DNA from: Prolixibacteraceae bacterium UBA1413
GTDB lineage: Bacteria > Bacteroidota > Bacteroidia > Bacteroidales > Prolixibacteraceae
NCBI GenBank assembly: GCA_002304925.1
Contig: DBPT01000032.1
Coordinates: 62,001 to 126,000 of the forward strand
Direction: 5' to 3'
Length of the DNA: 64,000 bases
This document shows, in pieces, positions 8,209 to 16,059 of this stretch; within the stretch, counting starts at the first letter, position 1, and every line of letters starts with the position of its first letter. The notes below the pieces were generated by a model. The model was given only the letters and a program-made list of their open reading frames with translations, made no database searches and was not told the origin of the DNA. The position numbers and the translations under genes were made by a program.

Positions 8209-8664
8209 CTATAATTCTTTGTTCTTGGTATCCAGAATGATCGTCACAGGGCCGTCATTGACCAGTGAAACCTCCATGTGGGCGCCAAAAATGCCTCTCC
8301 CTGCCGGTTTTCTAAGGGATTCCTCCAGCTGTTCCAGAAAAAGTTCATACAACGGAATGGCAGTTTCGGGCCGCGCCGCCCGTATATAGGAAGGACGGTT
8401 TCCCTTTTTTACATTGGCGTGGAGCGTGAACTGGCTCACCACGGTGACATCACCCCCCATGTCGCTTACCGACAGATTCATCACCCCCGCGGAATCATTA
8501 AAAATGCGCAGCTGAACGATCTTCTTGACAAGCCACGCCACATCCTCCCCGGTATCGGACTCCTCAATCCCCAGGAGGATCAGCAATCCGGGGCCCGACA
8601 CTGCAACCTCCTTTCCCTCAACCACTACCTGTGATCGGGAAACCCTCTGAATAACCACCCTCAT
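8209..8664 (-). CDS. dtd: D-aminoacyl-tRNA deacylase
   Basis: A 151-residue editing enzyme that removes D-amino acids (D-Tyr and others, also Gly from tRNA-Ala) from mischarged tRNA. Both family signatures are present: SQFTLHANVKKGNRPSY and the cross-subunit Gly-cisPro motif in VNDGPVTIILD. The ATG at 8664 (MRVVIQRVSRS) gives the standard length; an upstream methionine at 8679 adds only MEKKT. It is the first gene of a minus-strand group dtd / mazG relic / deoC. Confidence 0.95.
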   Translation of the reverse strand: MRVVIQRVSRSQVVVEGKEVAVSGPGLLILLGIEESDTGEDVAWLVKKIVQLRIFNDSAGVMNLSVSDMGGDVTVVSQFTLHANVKKGNRPSYIRAARPETAIPLYELFLEQLEESLRKPAGRGIFGAHMEVSLVNDGPVTIILDTKNKEL

Positions 8665-9057
8665 CGTTTTTTTTTCCAAGTTTAAGAAAAATCGGGTACA
8701 ATTGAACCTTTATTCAGCATAACAGCTTATTCTTTCTAAAAAATTATAAGACAAAGCTGATAAAAAACTGACAATAGTAACGGATATTGTGGAATGGGAA
8801 TAAGACGGAAGCGGCAATTACCGGCTTACCCCCGACGGAAAAAGTTATGTTCTGAGAAGGGTGGCCAACACCACCGGAACGTTTATGCCGCCGATCAGCA
8901 TTATCCCAGAGTTGATGTGCAATCTGAACAATCCGTCCGTGCTTCGCACTTCCGGTCTTGTGCATCAACGGCTCGGGTTACACCCGAGCCGTTATAAACG
9001 ACCTGTTTATAACAACCCCGAAAATGCATATCTTCGGAACACCTAAATGACCGGGAC
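8665..9057. other. Intergenic region between divergent dtd and lipoate ligase genes
   Basis: About 390 bp without a supported gene. Open frames of 60-75 codons exist on both strands but have no recognisable composition or family character. The right part holds two adjacent perfect hairpins described separately. No -7 box with good spacing was found for either flanking gene. Confidence 0.5.
8967..9013 (+). promoter_or_regulatory. Two adjacent perfect inverted repeats upstream of lplA
   Basis: The first hairpin has 12-bp arms AACGGCTCGGGT (8967-8978) and ACCCGAGCCGTT (8982-8993) with a 3-nt loop. The second has 9-bp arms GTTATAAAC (8991-8999) and GTTTATAAC (9005-9013) with a 5-nt spacer. They share GTT, so the two folds compete. 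There is no T-run after the strong hairpin, which argues against a simple intrinsic terminator. The pair ends 44 bp before the lipoate ligase start. Role unknown: an operator, an attenuator-like switch or an mRNA 5' structure are possible. Confidence 0.45.
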
Positions 9058-10020
9058 ATGCTGTGCATTCACCTGACTGAGAAAGACCCTTACTTCTGCC
9101 TGGCGGCGGAAGAGTTTCTGCTTAAAAATTACGGCGATGACATTTTCATGGTCTGGCAAAGCTACGACACGGTGGTGGTGGGGAAGCACCAGAATGCCAT
9201 GGGGGAGATCAACTACCGCCATATCAGGGAGAAGGGAATCGGGGTAGCCCGGCGGATTTCAGGGGGAGGCACGGTATTTCACGACCGGGGGAACGTCAAT
9301 TTCACCTATATAAAAAATGTTGCAGGAGCTCATGAAGTGAGTTTCAAGAGGTTCACGGAACCTGTCAGGGGGGCCCTGGCGCAGATGGGCGTCATTGCGG
9401 AGACTTCGGGGCGCAATGACCTGCTGGTGGAAGGAAGGAAAATTTCGGGAAATGCGGAACACATTTTCAGAAACCGGGTACTTCACCATGGCACCCTGCT
9501 TTTCAGCAGCGACCTGGCCAACCTGGGAGAGGCCATCCGGGTGGTTCCGGGAAGATATTCCGGAAAAGCCGTCCCGTCAATTCCCAGCACGGTGGCCAAT
9601 ATTTCGGAATTCCTCCCCCACCCTATGACCCCCGGCGAATTCATCGGGAAACTTCTGGATTACCAGCTCTCCGGGGATCCTGATAACCGGATGTATGCCC
9701 TCCCGGAACAGGAAATCGCGAAAATCAGAAAACTGGCCGTTGAGAAATTCGCCTCCCGGGAATGGCAGTTCGGATATTCGCCCGCGTACACCTTCTGCCG
9801 GCACGCAAACCCGGAAGGCTTTAAACTGGATATCTCCCTGTCGGTGGAAAAGGGAAGGATTGTCATGGCGCAAATTGCGGGTAATTATTACGGACCTGAA
9901 GAGGGAGTCCTCCTGGAACAGGAACTGGCAGGCAGATTCCATGCCTTTGAAGAGGTGAAAAAAGCCCATGCAGTACTGCGGCTCTATGAAGACGAAAACC
10001 TGATCTACTGCTATTTCTGA
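9058..10020 (+). CDS. lplA: Lipoate-protein ligase A
   Basis: A 320-residue ligase that activates lipoate with ATP and attaches it to lysine in lipoyl domains of 2-oxoacid dehydrogenases and GcvH. The biotin/lipoyl transferase core is visible: VVVGKHQNAMGEIN, the signature RRISGGGTVFHDRGNVNFTY, and GRNDLLVEGRKISGNAE carrying the active-site lysine. A C-terminal accessory domain follows from about residue 245. The length (320) is that of two-domain LplA. It stands alone on the plus strand, converging with the PspC gene; an imperfect inverted repeat separates the two. Confidence 0.93.
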   Translation: MLCIHLTEKDPYFCLAAEEFLLKNYGDDIFMVWQSYDTVVVGKHQNAMGEINYRHIREKGIGVARRISGGGTVFHDRGNVNFTYIKNVAGAHEVSFKRFTEPVRGALAQMGVIAETSGRNDLLVEGRKISGNAEHIFRNRVLHHGTLLFSSDLANLGEAIRVVPGRYSGKAVPSIPSTVANISEFLPHPMTPGEFIGKLLDYQLSGDPDNRMYALPEQEIAKIRKLAVEKFASREWQFGYSPAYTFCRHANPEGFKLDISLSVEKGRIVMAQIAGNYYGPEEGVLLEQELAGRFHAFEEVKKAHAVLRLYEDENLIYCYF

Positions 10021-10025
10021 AATCA

Positions 10026-10081
10026 CACACAAAGGCACTGAGGCACAAAATATTCTCTTCGCGTCCTGGCGCCTTTATGTT
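10026..10081. terminator. Imperfect inverted repeat between convergent lplA and pspC genes
   Basis: The 66-bp gap contains ACACAAAGGCACTGAGGCAC (10026-10045) and, 15 bp later, a partly complementary GTCCTGGCGCCTTTATGT (10063-10080). The arms pair imperfectly. Repeats of this wording occur widely in Bacteroidota intergenic spaces from my recollection. Position between two converging genes fits a bidirectional terminator. Confidence 0.4.
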
Positions 10082-10086
10082 GAAAA

Positions 10087-11679
10087 CTATTGTATGCTGT
10101 CGCTCTTTGCCGCAAGACTTTTTGGCAGGGTAAGCCCTTCGGGCGACATGACCCAGCTTTTCCCGATCATATCACCATACCACATCTCTTCGGCGTTTTC
10201 GATGTCATCAATAATCTCTTTCAATTCTTCCCCGAGAAATACCGACGTTCCCACGGGAATTTTCAGGGTGATCTTCACCTTCTGATCACGCCATTTTCCG
10301 CTTTCTCCGACCATGAACCAGGGATCGAAGATGATGCCGGAATCGGTCGCCTGATAATTGTAGATAATCTTTTGGATGTTATTATTGGCTTCGGCCTGGG
10401 ATTGTCCCCGTGACCGTTTCTTAACGACCATAACCACCTCGCTGGTGGAGGATTTTGCGATATCGAGGCGTGGTCTTCCCAGCAATTGGCTCTTGTCATC
10501 CACCATCACCACCCTGAACCGGTCTATGTCAAGGTCCAGGTCGCTGAATTCGTCGAATTTGTCCTCCGCCAGCAGGAGATTCATGGTTTTTTCGGGGGAG
10601 GTTTTGAGGGTATCGGTAACCGTAAGGCTGGAAGTGGTTCTGAAATTGGCGGCTTCGCGTGCCACAACGCCTGTCAGCCCCACCAGGGCGATCAGCCAGA
10701 TCCCTGCCATTGCCAGTCCGATGGCCATGATGTTCGATTTGTAGTTAAACACCAGCTTGGATCCTACATATAGCATTGCCAGCAGGGGAATCCCCACCAG
10801 AAGGCCGGTAAAAACCAACCCCCAGGTAGCTCCTGCCCGGGAAATAAACTGGGAGAGGAAACCCATAAGCCCCGTTCCGTCAACCTCAAACATTTCAGGC
10901 CACGACGAAAAAAAAGACTGCCCGACGACCAACCACGAAATCAGTCCTATCAGTCCGAAGAAACCAGCCAGGATCAGTAAGATGCCCAGGACGTTCAGAA
11001 AGACCTTCAGGATCCCTTTCATGACGTCGGTCACCGGTTCACCCGTGGAAACAGGTTTGCTCCGCAAAGGTTGCGGTTCGGAAACCACACCATCGGGGGC
11101 AGCTTCTTTGGACTCCTGAACATCATCCCGGATGCTCTTTTCGATATTGGAAATATTTACTTCTTCTCCCCGCATTTCCAGTTTCTGGGAGGTGGTTCGC
11201 GCCCCGGGAACTGCGATCCAGAGAATCAGATAGACCAGAAGGCCAATCCCCTGGGCAAAGAAAAGGACGACAAAAAGGATTCGCATCACCAGGGGATCCA
11301 TATTGAAATAGGCGCCCAATCCGCTGCAAACTCCTCCGATAACCCGGTTGTCGAAATTGCGGTACAGCCTCCTCTGACGTCTTGTCTTTCCCGCCAAAGG
11401 CTCCTGCGCTTCCCCCTGCTCCCTGAAATCTTCAGGAGTCCCCATGGTCTTTATCACTTCGTCCACCCATGCGCTGACTACAACTTTCTGCTCCCCTTTG
11501 GACTTTTCGGTGAATAACTCCGAAATGCGGCTCTCTATGTCGGCCACAATCTCACGGCCTTCAACATCGCTTCCAAAATGTTCTTTCAGTTTCAGCAGAT
11601 ACTCCAGCAGCTGTTCATAAGCATCCTCTTCAATGTGAAAAAGGGTCCCGCTGATATTGATGGTGAATGTCTTCTTCAT
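10087..11679 (-). CDS. PspC domain membrane protein
   Basis: A 530-residue membrane protein. The first ~100 residues are a soluble domain (MKKTFTINISGTLFHIEED) found before PspC in many Bacteroidota. The PspC domain follows at about 103-160 (RRLYRNFDNRVIGGVCSGLG, then one transmembrane helix). Three further hydrophobic helices lie near 228-255, 285-310 and 325-345, and the last ~180 residues form a soluble, probably periplasmic domain. PspC in enterobacteria senses envelope stress and activates the phage-shock response; no pspA is nearby, so the role here is inferred only as envelope-related. It lies 35 bp after padR, which probably controls it. Confidence 0.85.
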   Translation of the reverse strand: MKKTFTINISGTLFHIEEDAYEQLLEYLLKLKEHFGSDVEGREIVADIESRISELFTEKSKGEQKVVVSAWVDEVIKTMGTPEDFREQGEAQEPLAGKTRRQRRLYRNFDNRVIGGVCSGLGAYFNMDPLVMRILFVVLFFAQGIGLLVYLILWIAVPGARTTSQKLEMRGEEVNISNIEKSIRDDVQESKEAAPDGVVSEPQPLRSKPVSTGEPVTDVMKGILKVFLNVLGILLILAGFFGLIGLISWLVVGQSFFSSWPEMFEVDGTGLMGFLSQFISRAGATWGLVFTGLLVGIPLLAMLYVGSKLVFNYKSNIMAIGLAMAGIWLIALVGLTGVVAREAANFRTTSSLTVTDTLKTSPEKTMNLLLAEDKFDEFSDLDLDIDRFRVVMVDDKSQLLGRPRLDIAKSSTSEVVMVVKKRSRGQSQAEANNNIQKIIYNYQATDSGIIFDPWFMVGESGKWRDQKVKITLKIPVGTSVFLGEELKEIIDDIENAEEMWYGDMIGKSWVMSPEGLTLPKSLAAKSDSIQ

Positions 11680-11714
11680 TGTTCTGTTTATTTAATAGTT
11701 ATCGTTCTGTTTTC

Positions 11715-12047
11715 TCAGGCTTTGTGATTTTTGATTTTACCGACGGCTTCTACCAGTTCATACCACGATTTTTCCAGCTCTCCCAGAAAGGTGCGGCCAT
11801 CGGGCGTCAGCTCGTAATATTTCCGGGGAGGTCCCTGCGATGACTCCTCCCAGCGGTACGTCAACAAGCCGTCATTTTTTAGACGGGTCAGCAACGGGTA
11901 GAGAGTTCCCTCCACCACAATCATGCGGGCTTCCTTCAGCTCGGCGATAATATCGCTGGCATACAACGGCTTGCCATCGAGCACCAGAAGAATGCAATAC
12001 TCCAGCACCCCTTTCCGCATTTGCGCTTTTGTGTTTTCAATGTTCAT
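11715..12047 (-). CDS. PadR-family transcriptional regulator
   Basis: A 110-residue winged-helix regulator. The sequence from MNIENTKAQMRKGVLEYCIL to the recognition region YASDIIAELKEARMIVVEGT, then LYPLLTRLKNDGLLTYRW and the wing PPRKYYELT, is standard PadR; a short C-terminal dimerisation helix follows. The ATG at 12047 is preferred because family members start with MRKG-like residues here; an upstream methionine at 12293 would add about 80 residues of unlike composition. It is the first gene of a padR-pspC pair. Such pairs are common in Bacteroidota; the ligand is unknown. Confidence 0.9.
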   Translation of the reverse strand: MNIENTKAQMRKGVLEYCILLVLDGKPLYASDIIAELKEARMIVVEGTLYPLLTRLKNDGLLTYRWEESSQGPPRKYYELTPDGRTFLGELEKSWYELVEAVGKIKNHKA

Positions 12048-12225
12048 TTTGTTTCCTTTCTTTTGTTTAACTGTTCCGGCTTCGAGGCAGCTCCCGCTAT
12101 CTGCCCATGGCCTCCGGTCGCGAATCATACCTCTTTTTTTGTTTGTATCTCCAATTCCCGGTTCATTACAACCGCAAAGAACTATTTTAAAAACTATACC
12201 TTTCGATACAATGAAGTGGGCTTTG

Positions 12226-12267
12226 CAAATATATATAATATATATAGTACCTTGGATCACATAGTAC
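12226..12267 (-). promoter_or_regulatory. Candidate padR promoter and operator
   Basis: On the minus strand 12233-12226 reads TATATTTG, a TAnnTTTG -7 box. It overlaps two TATATATA blocks (12230-12237 and 12239-12246) separated by one base, and two direct copies of ATAGTAC (12244-12250 and 12261-12267) 17 bp apart. PadR proteins bind A+T-rich dyads, so an autoregulatory site is plausible. The leader to the padR ATG would be about 175 nt. Inference. Confidence 0.35.
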
Positions 12268-12393
12268 TGTTTTTTTAGTATTGATTTTTCCACATCTCAT
12301 AACGATTTGTCCTGAAGACTTTTACCATTGCAAATTTATGACACGCCATGCACAAAAAGCTCTCAACAATTAAGCGTTAATTATCAACAAATT

Positions 12394-12430
12394 AAAAAAG
12401 GCCGCACCTTTGCAGGCCGGCCTTTTAAAA
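12394..12430. terminator. Bidirectional intrinsic terminator upstream of the receptor gene's end
   Basis: Arms AAAAGGCCG (12396-12404) and CGGCCTTTT (12418-12426), 9 bp with a 13-nt loop, flanked by A-runs on the left and followed by TTTTAAAA. It lies 35 bp past the stop of the minus-strand receptor gene and reads as a stem plus T-run in that direction. Confidence 0.7.
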
Positions 12431-12464
12431 ATTATTATCAACGGGTTTATTTCATCCCCGGGTT

Positions 12465-15400
12465 TCAGAAGATAAAACGGATGCCGAAGAGCATTCCCCA
12501 GGTGCTTGATGTGGTTGCCTGATTTACATATTCGGTTTTTGACTTAAAATCATCGATGCTGGTAGCATTAAGTCCGAATGACGGGGTTCCGTTGACATCT
12601 GAGCTGATATAGCGGAGGGGCATATAGACGCTGTAATTGTTTGCCAGTCCGTGTTTCTTATACACGCCCCATTCGTTGTTGATCAGGTTGGCGGCATTGA
12701 CGATGTCGAGGCTGAACTGGAGGGTTCCCCTTCGGTCGGTGCCGATGTTGGTAAAGACATCCTGGATAACCTTCACGTCGAGTCGGTTATACCAGGGTTC
12801 CACGATGCCGAAACGTTCGGCATATTTGCCTTTTCGGCTGCTGAGATATTCGTCTTTGTTCACGAATTCCATGAAAGCTGCCGATTGGTCAGCGGGGGTC
12901 ATTTTGTTGTAGGTGGCGAATGTAATTTCGTTGGCGTCTTTAGGGACATAGAGCAGGTCTCCTGAGGCACCATCGCCATTCATGTCATTGCTGTAGGCGT
13001 AAGTGGCTCGGCCCTGGGAAGATCCGCTGTAATAGAGCGAAATGGCGGTTCCGAAATGTTGGGCGTATTCAATCCTGTAGCTCAATGCAGCCACAACACG
13101 ATGAGGAATCGAGAAATTGGAAAAGCTCAGTTCCGGATCGTTAAGGGACTTGTAGCTAAGGTTGCTGGTCCATGCTGAGTAGGCTGCTGATCCCGGGTTT
13201 GCGGTTACGTCCTTGGCCATATTGTAAGTATAGGCGACCATTCCGGAGAAGCCGTGGGAGAAGTTTTTGGTCAGCTGGCCGGTGAAGGAAGCCTGGTATC
13301 CCTTGCTGGAGTTATCGAGCAGCATGGCCGATGACAGAGCGGGATTGAGTGTCTTGCTGGTCCACCGGGGACGGTTATCAACCCCTGCAAAGATGGTCTG
13401 GGCGTTGGGAAGGTTGATATTTTTCTGCACCGTGGCGTTGACATCCTTGGTAAAGATGGCTTCCAGAGTAAAGACGGAATTCCAGGGAAGTTCTATGTCG
13501 GCAGCCAGATTGGAACGCCATATTTGCGGCATTTTGAAATCCTTCGACACTTCGGCGATGGTGGATCCTGAAGGCAGGGTGGCCGCCATGGTGCCGGGGA
13601 AGAGGGTGGGATATTTCTTCAGCTGGGCCTGCATGTCGGGATTAAAACGGAAATCATCGGGCAGTTTGGCGGCCGTCAGACCGATTTCCGGACTCTGGAC
13701 AGTACCCGAGGAGGAGGGCTGGTTAGTAAACCATACAAAGGGCAGAACGCCTGAGAAGAGTCCGGTACCCCCGCGTACCTGTAGGGAACGGTCCCCCATC
13801 ACATCCCAGTTGAAACCGACGCGCGGGTTGATCATCAACTGGCTGTTGGGCCATTCGCCTACATTGAGCTTATAACCGTTCAGTGATTCCAGATTTTCCG
13901 AAATGGCCGGATTGTCGGCCAGTTTGTTGTGGTAGAGGGGTAAATCGAACCTGGCTCCTAAGGTCAACTTAAAATTGGACCGGACGGTAAGTTCGTCCTG
14001 CAGGTAGGCACTGGCCAATCCGAAACTCATCTCCACGCCTTCGATAGCTTTTCCGTCATAACCATAAGTGACCCCAAAAGCTGCCGGCTTGGCGTTGCTC
14101 ATGAAATCCTGCATGGAATTGTACCGGTAGAAACTGGTTCCTTCCCTGATGTAAGAGTTGTTCACGTAAATGTTGTCATAGGCAAGGCCTGCCGTAAGGG
14201 CGTGTTTGTTGACCATATAGGTGAAGTTGTTGACAAAAGAGAAGGTATTGTTGATCACCTGGTTCCGGTAAGAGAACAATTCATAACCGAAGGCCATATA
14301 AGGATCGCCGTCCTTGTAAATTTCCACAAAGGGGAAGATATCGCTGTTGCTGGTACGGCGCGGATCCAGGGTCTTGGTGTAGGAAACCAGGAATTTGTTG
14401 GAGGCCGAGGAGCTGAACTGGCTGTTTAATTCAGCCGAGAAGGCATCGATTTTGTTTTCCGATCCGTAGAAGGCATTGGAGAAGGCAATCGATCTTTCAG
14501 ACACACGGGCGAAGTTCGACCGGGTCACCCCTGGAGGGCCGCTGCTGGCATTGGTCAGACTGTTGCTGCTGTTTTTCAGCGTATTGTAACGCAGTGAAAA
14601 TTTATGCACGTCAGAGATGTTCCAGTCCAGTTTGGCCAGAATCTTATAGTTCTGTGAGGGGAAGGATTTGAAATTCATATAATCCCCCGGGTCGTACTTG
14701 TAAGTATTCATCAGGTAATCCTTCATGGTTTTGAGGTCGGCCTGGGTGGTGCGGGAGATGTTTTTCTCGATATTGGCAACACCGTCGGTACTGGGTTCCC
14801 ACCCGTTGCTGGGAGCGATTTCATCTTCATACTCCCCGTTGACGAAGAAGAAGAGTTTATTTTTAACAATCGGTCCGCCGAGGGTGAATCCCAGCACTTT
14901 GTTGCTGCGATCGTTTGCACCCGGCACTTCGATGTCGCCCACCATGCTGCCCGTGAAGGATTTGGGCCTCAGGTAAGAAAATACGCTTCCCTTGAACTGG
15001 TTGTCACCGCTCTTGGTGATGGCGTTGATGCTGCCGCCGGTGAACTGGGAAAGACGCACATCGTAGGGAGCCAGGTTCACCGACACCTCTTCGAGAGCGT
15101 CCATGGAGATGGGTTGTGCGGTACCTCCAGGTAGCGGACTGCTGGAGAGGCCGAAGTTGTTGTTGAAGGCGGCACCGTCAATGGTAAAACGGTTGTAACG
15201 GCCATCGCGGCTTCCGAAGGAATTGCCGCTCGCCTGTGGCGTCAGCCGGGCAAAATCATAAACCCCCCGCGAAATGGAAGGCAGCATCCGCAATTCCCGG
15301 GAACTGACATTCATGGATGCTCCAGTGCGGTTACTGTTTAATATGGGATTTCTGCCCGCAGTAATGATCACTTCACCCAAATCGGTGACCTGCTCCTTTA

Positions 15401-15743
15401 AGACAGCGTTATACACAAAATTCTCGCCCAGACGAAGGGTAATATCAGTTACCTTGACGGTCTGGCTTCCCACAAAGGATATGTTTACATCGTATGGTCC
15501 GCCCGAACGCATCCCCTGAATAATATAAATGCCTTCTGCATTGGTGATGGTACCATACTGCGTGCCCGACGGCGTATGTACCGCAACTACCGTGGCACCC
15601 GGAAGCGGCTCGTTCGAATCAGATACCACCCTTCCGGTCATACCCGAGGTCGTAACCTGTGAAAATGCCGTCGTTACTGATAAAACCAGTAACAACATGA
15701 ATACTGAGAGTTTTCTAACCTGTGTGTTCATACAACTTTTCAT
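12465..15743 (-). CDS. TonB-dependent outer-membrane receptor, Oar-like
   Basis: About 1092 residues. A signal peptide (RKLSVFMLLLVLSVTTAFSQ) is followed by a carboxypeptidase-regulatory-like domain (MTGRVVSDSNEPLPGATVV), a plug domain with TDLGEVIITAGR and DGAAFNNNFG, and a long beta-barrel ending WGMLFGIRFIF, with an aromatic last residue as expected for BAM substrates. Size and order match Oar-type receptors rather than SusC, and no SusD partner lies beside it. The transported substrate is unknown; Oar proteins are linked to large substrates such as proteins in myxobacteria and flavobacteria. The start may be the ATG at 15743 or the one at 15731. Monocistronic, with a terminator downstream. 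Confidence 0.9.
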   Translation of the reverse strand: MKSCMNTQVRKLSVFMLLLVLSVTTAFSQVTTSGMTGRVVSDSNEPLPGATVVAVHTPSGTQYGTITNAEGIYIIQGMRSGGPYDVNISFVGSQTVKVTDITLRLGENFVYNAVLKEQVTDLGEVIITAGRNPILNSNRTGASMNVSSRELRMLPSISRGVYDFARLTPQASGNSFGSRDGRYNRFTIDGAAFNNNFGLSSSPLPGGTAQPISMDALEEVSVNLAPYDVRLSQFTGGSINAITKSGDNQFKGSVFSYLRPKSFTGSMVGDIEVPGANDRSNKVLGFTLGGPIVKNKLFFFVNGEYEDEIAPSNGWEPSTDGVANIEKNISRTTQADLKTMKDYLMNTYKYDPGDYMNFKSFPSQNYKILAKLDWNISDVHKFSLRYNTLKNSSNSLTNASSGPPGVTRSNFARVSERSIAFSNAFYGSENKIDAFSAELNSQFSSSASNKFLVSYTKTLDPRRTSNSDIFPFVEIYKDGDPYMAFGYELFSYRNQVINNTFSFVNNFTYMVNKHALTAGLAYDNIYVNNSYIREGTSFYRYNSMQDFMSNAKPAAFGVTYGYDGKAIEGVEMSFGLASAYLQDELTVRSNFKLTLGARFDLPLYHNKLADNPAISENLESLNGYKLNVGEWPNSQLMINPRVGFNWDVMGDRSLQVRGGTGLFSGVLPFVWFTNQPSSSGTVQSPEIGLTAAKLPDDFRFNPDMQAQLKKYPTLFPGTMAATLPSGSTIAEVSKDFKMPQIWRSNLAADIELPWNSVFTLEAIFTKDVNATVQKNINLPNAQTIFAGVDNRPRWTSKTLNPALSSAMLLDNSSKGYQASFTGQLTKNFSHGFSGMVAYTYNMAKDVTANPGSAAYSAWTSNLSYKSLNDPELSFSNFSIPHRVVAALSYRIEYAQHFGTAISLYYSGSSQGRATYAYSNDMNGDGASGDLLYVPKDANEITFATYNKMTPADQSAAFMEFVNKDEYLSSRKGKYAERFGIVEPWYNRLDVKVIQDVFTNIGTDRRGTLQFSLDIVNAANLINNEWGVYKKHGLANNYSVYMPLRYISSDVNGTPSFGLNATSIDDFKSKTEYVNQATTSSTWGMLFGIRFIF

Positions 15744-15758
15744 TTTAAATTCGTGACG

Positions 15759-15766
15759 CAAAAATA
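15759..15766 (-). promoter_or_regulatory. Candidate -7 box of the receptor gene
   Basis: Minus strand 15766-15759 reads TATTTTTG, fitting TAnnTTTG, about 16 bp upstream of the chosen ATG. No matching -33 element is visible. Confidence 0.3.
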
Positions 15767-16059
15767 GTTTTTGATTCTTGATATTTAAATACTTTTAACC
15801 ATTTCACTCCCCTGTTCCTGCTTTTCAATCCGTTTTTAAATTCCCCGTATTCCTTTCCCTAACAATTCCTGTTCCCAATATACGCTAAAACAGACACTTG
15901 ATAGAATTGTCACCTGCCTGAAATAATTAACTTTAAATTTATATTTTCATATCTTATAAAATATGACCCGTAACTTAAAGATATTTTTAGTTATCAACAC
16001 TTTATTAATGTTTCGGGAGACTAACGGCGGGAGTGAAACAACCCGTAAGACAGCAGAAT
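15767..16059. other. A+T-rich gene-free stretch between dnaG and the receptor gene
   Basis: About 290 bp, strongly A+T-rich, with no reading frame of note and no RNA gene I can recognise. It must hold the receptor promoter and the end of the dnaG transcript. One TTATCAACA near 15992 is a single-mismatch DnaA-box look-alike and is isolated. Confidence 0.5.

Noticed and set aside
8794..9046. Short plus-strand frames of 61-67 codons in the dtd-lplA gap.
   Set aside because: They cross the two perfect hairpins and have no coding character or family.
12377..15999. TTATCAACA motifs near 12380 and 15992, resembling DnaA boxes.
   Set aside because: One mismatch to TTATCCACA, widely spaced and not clustered, no A+T-rich unwinding element beside a dnaA gene.
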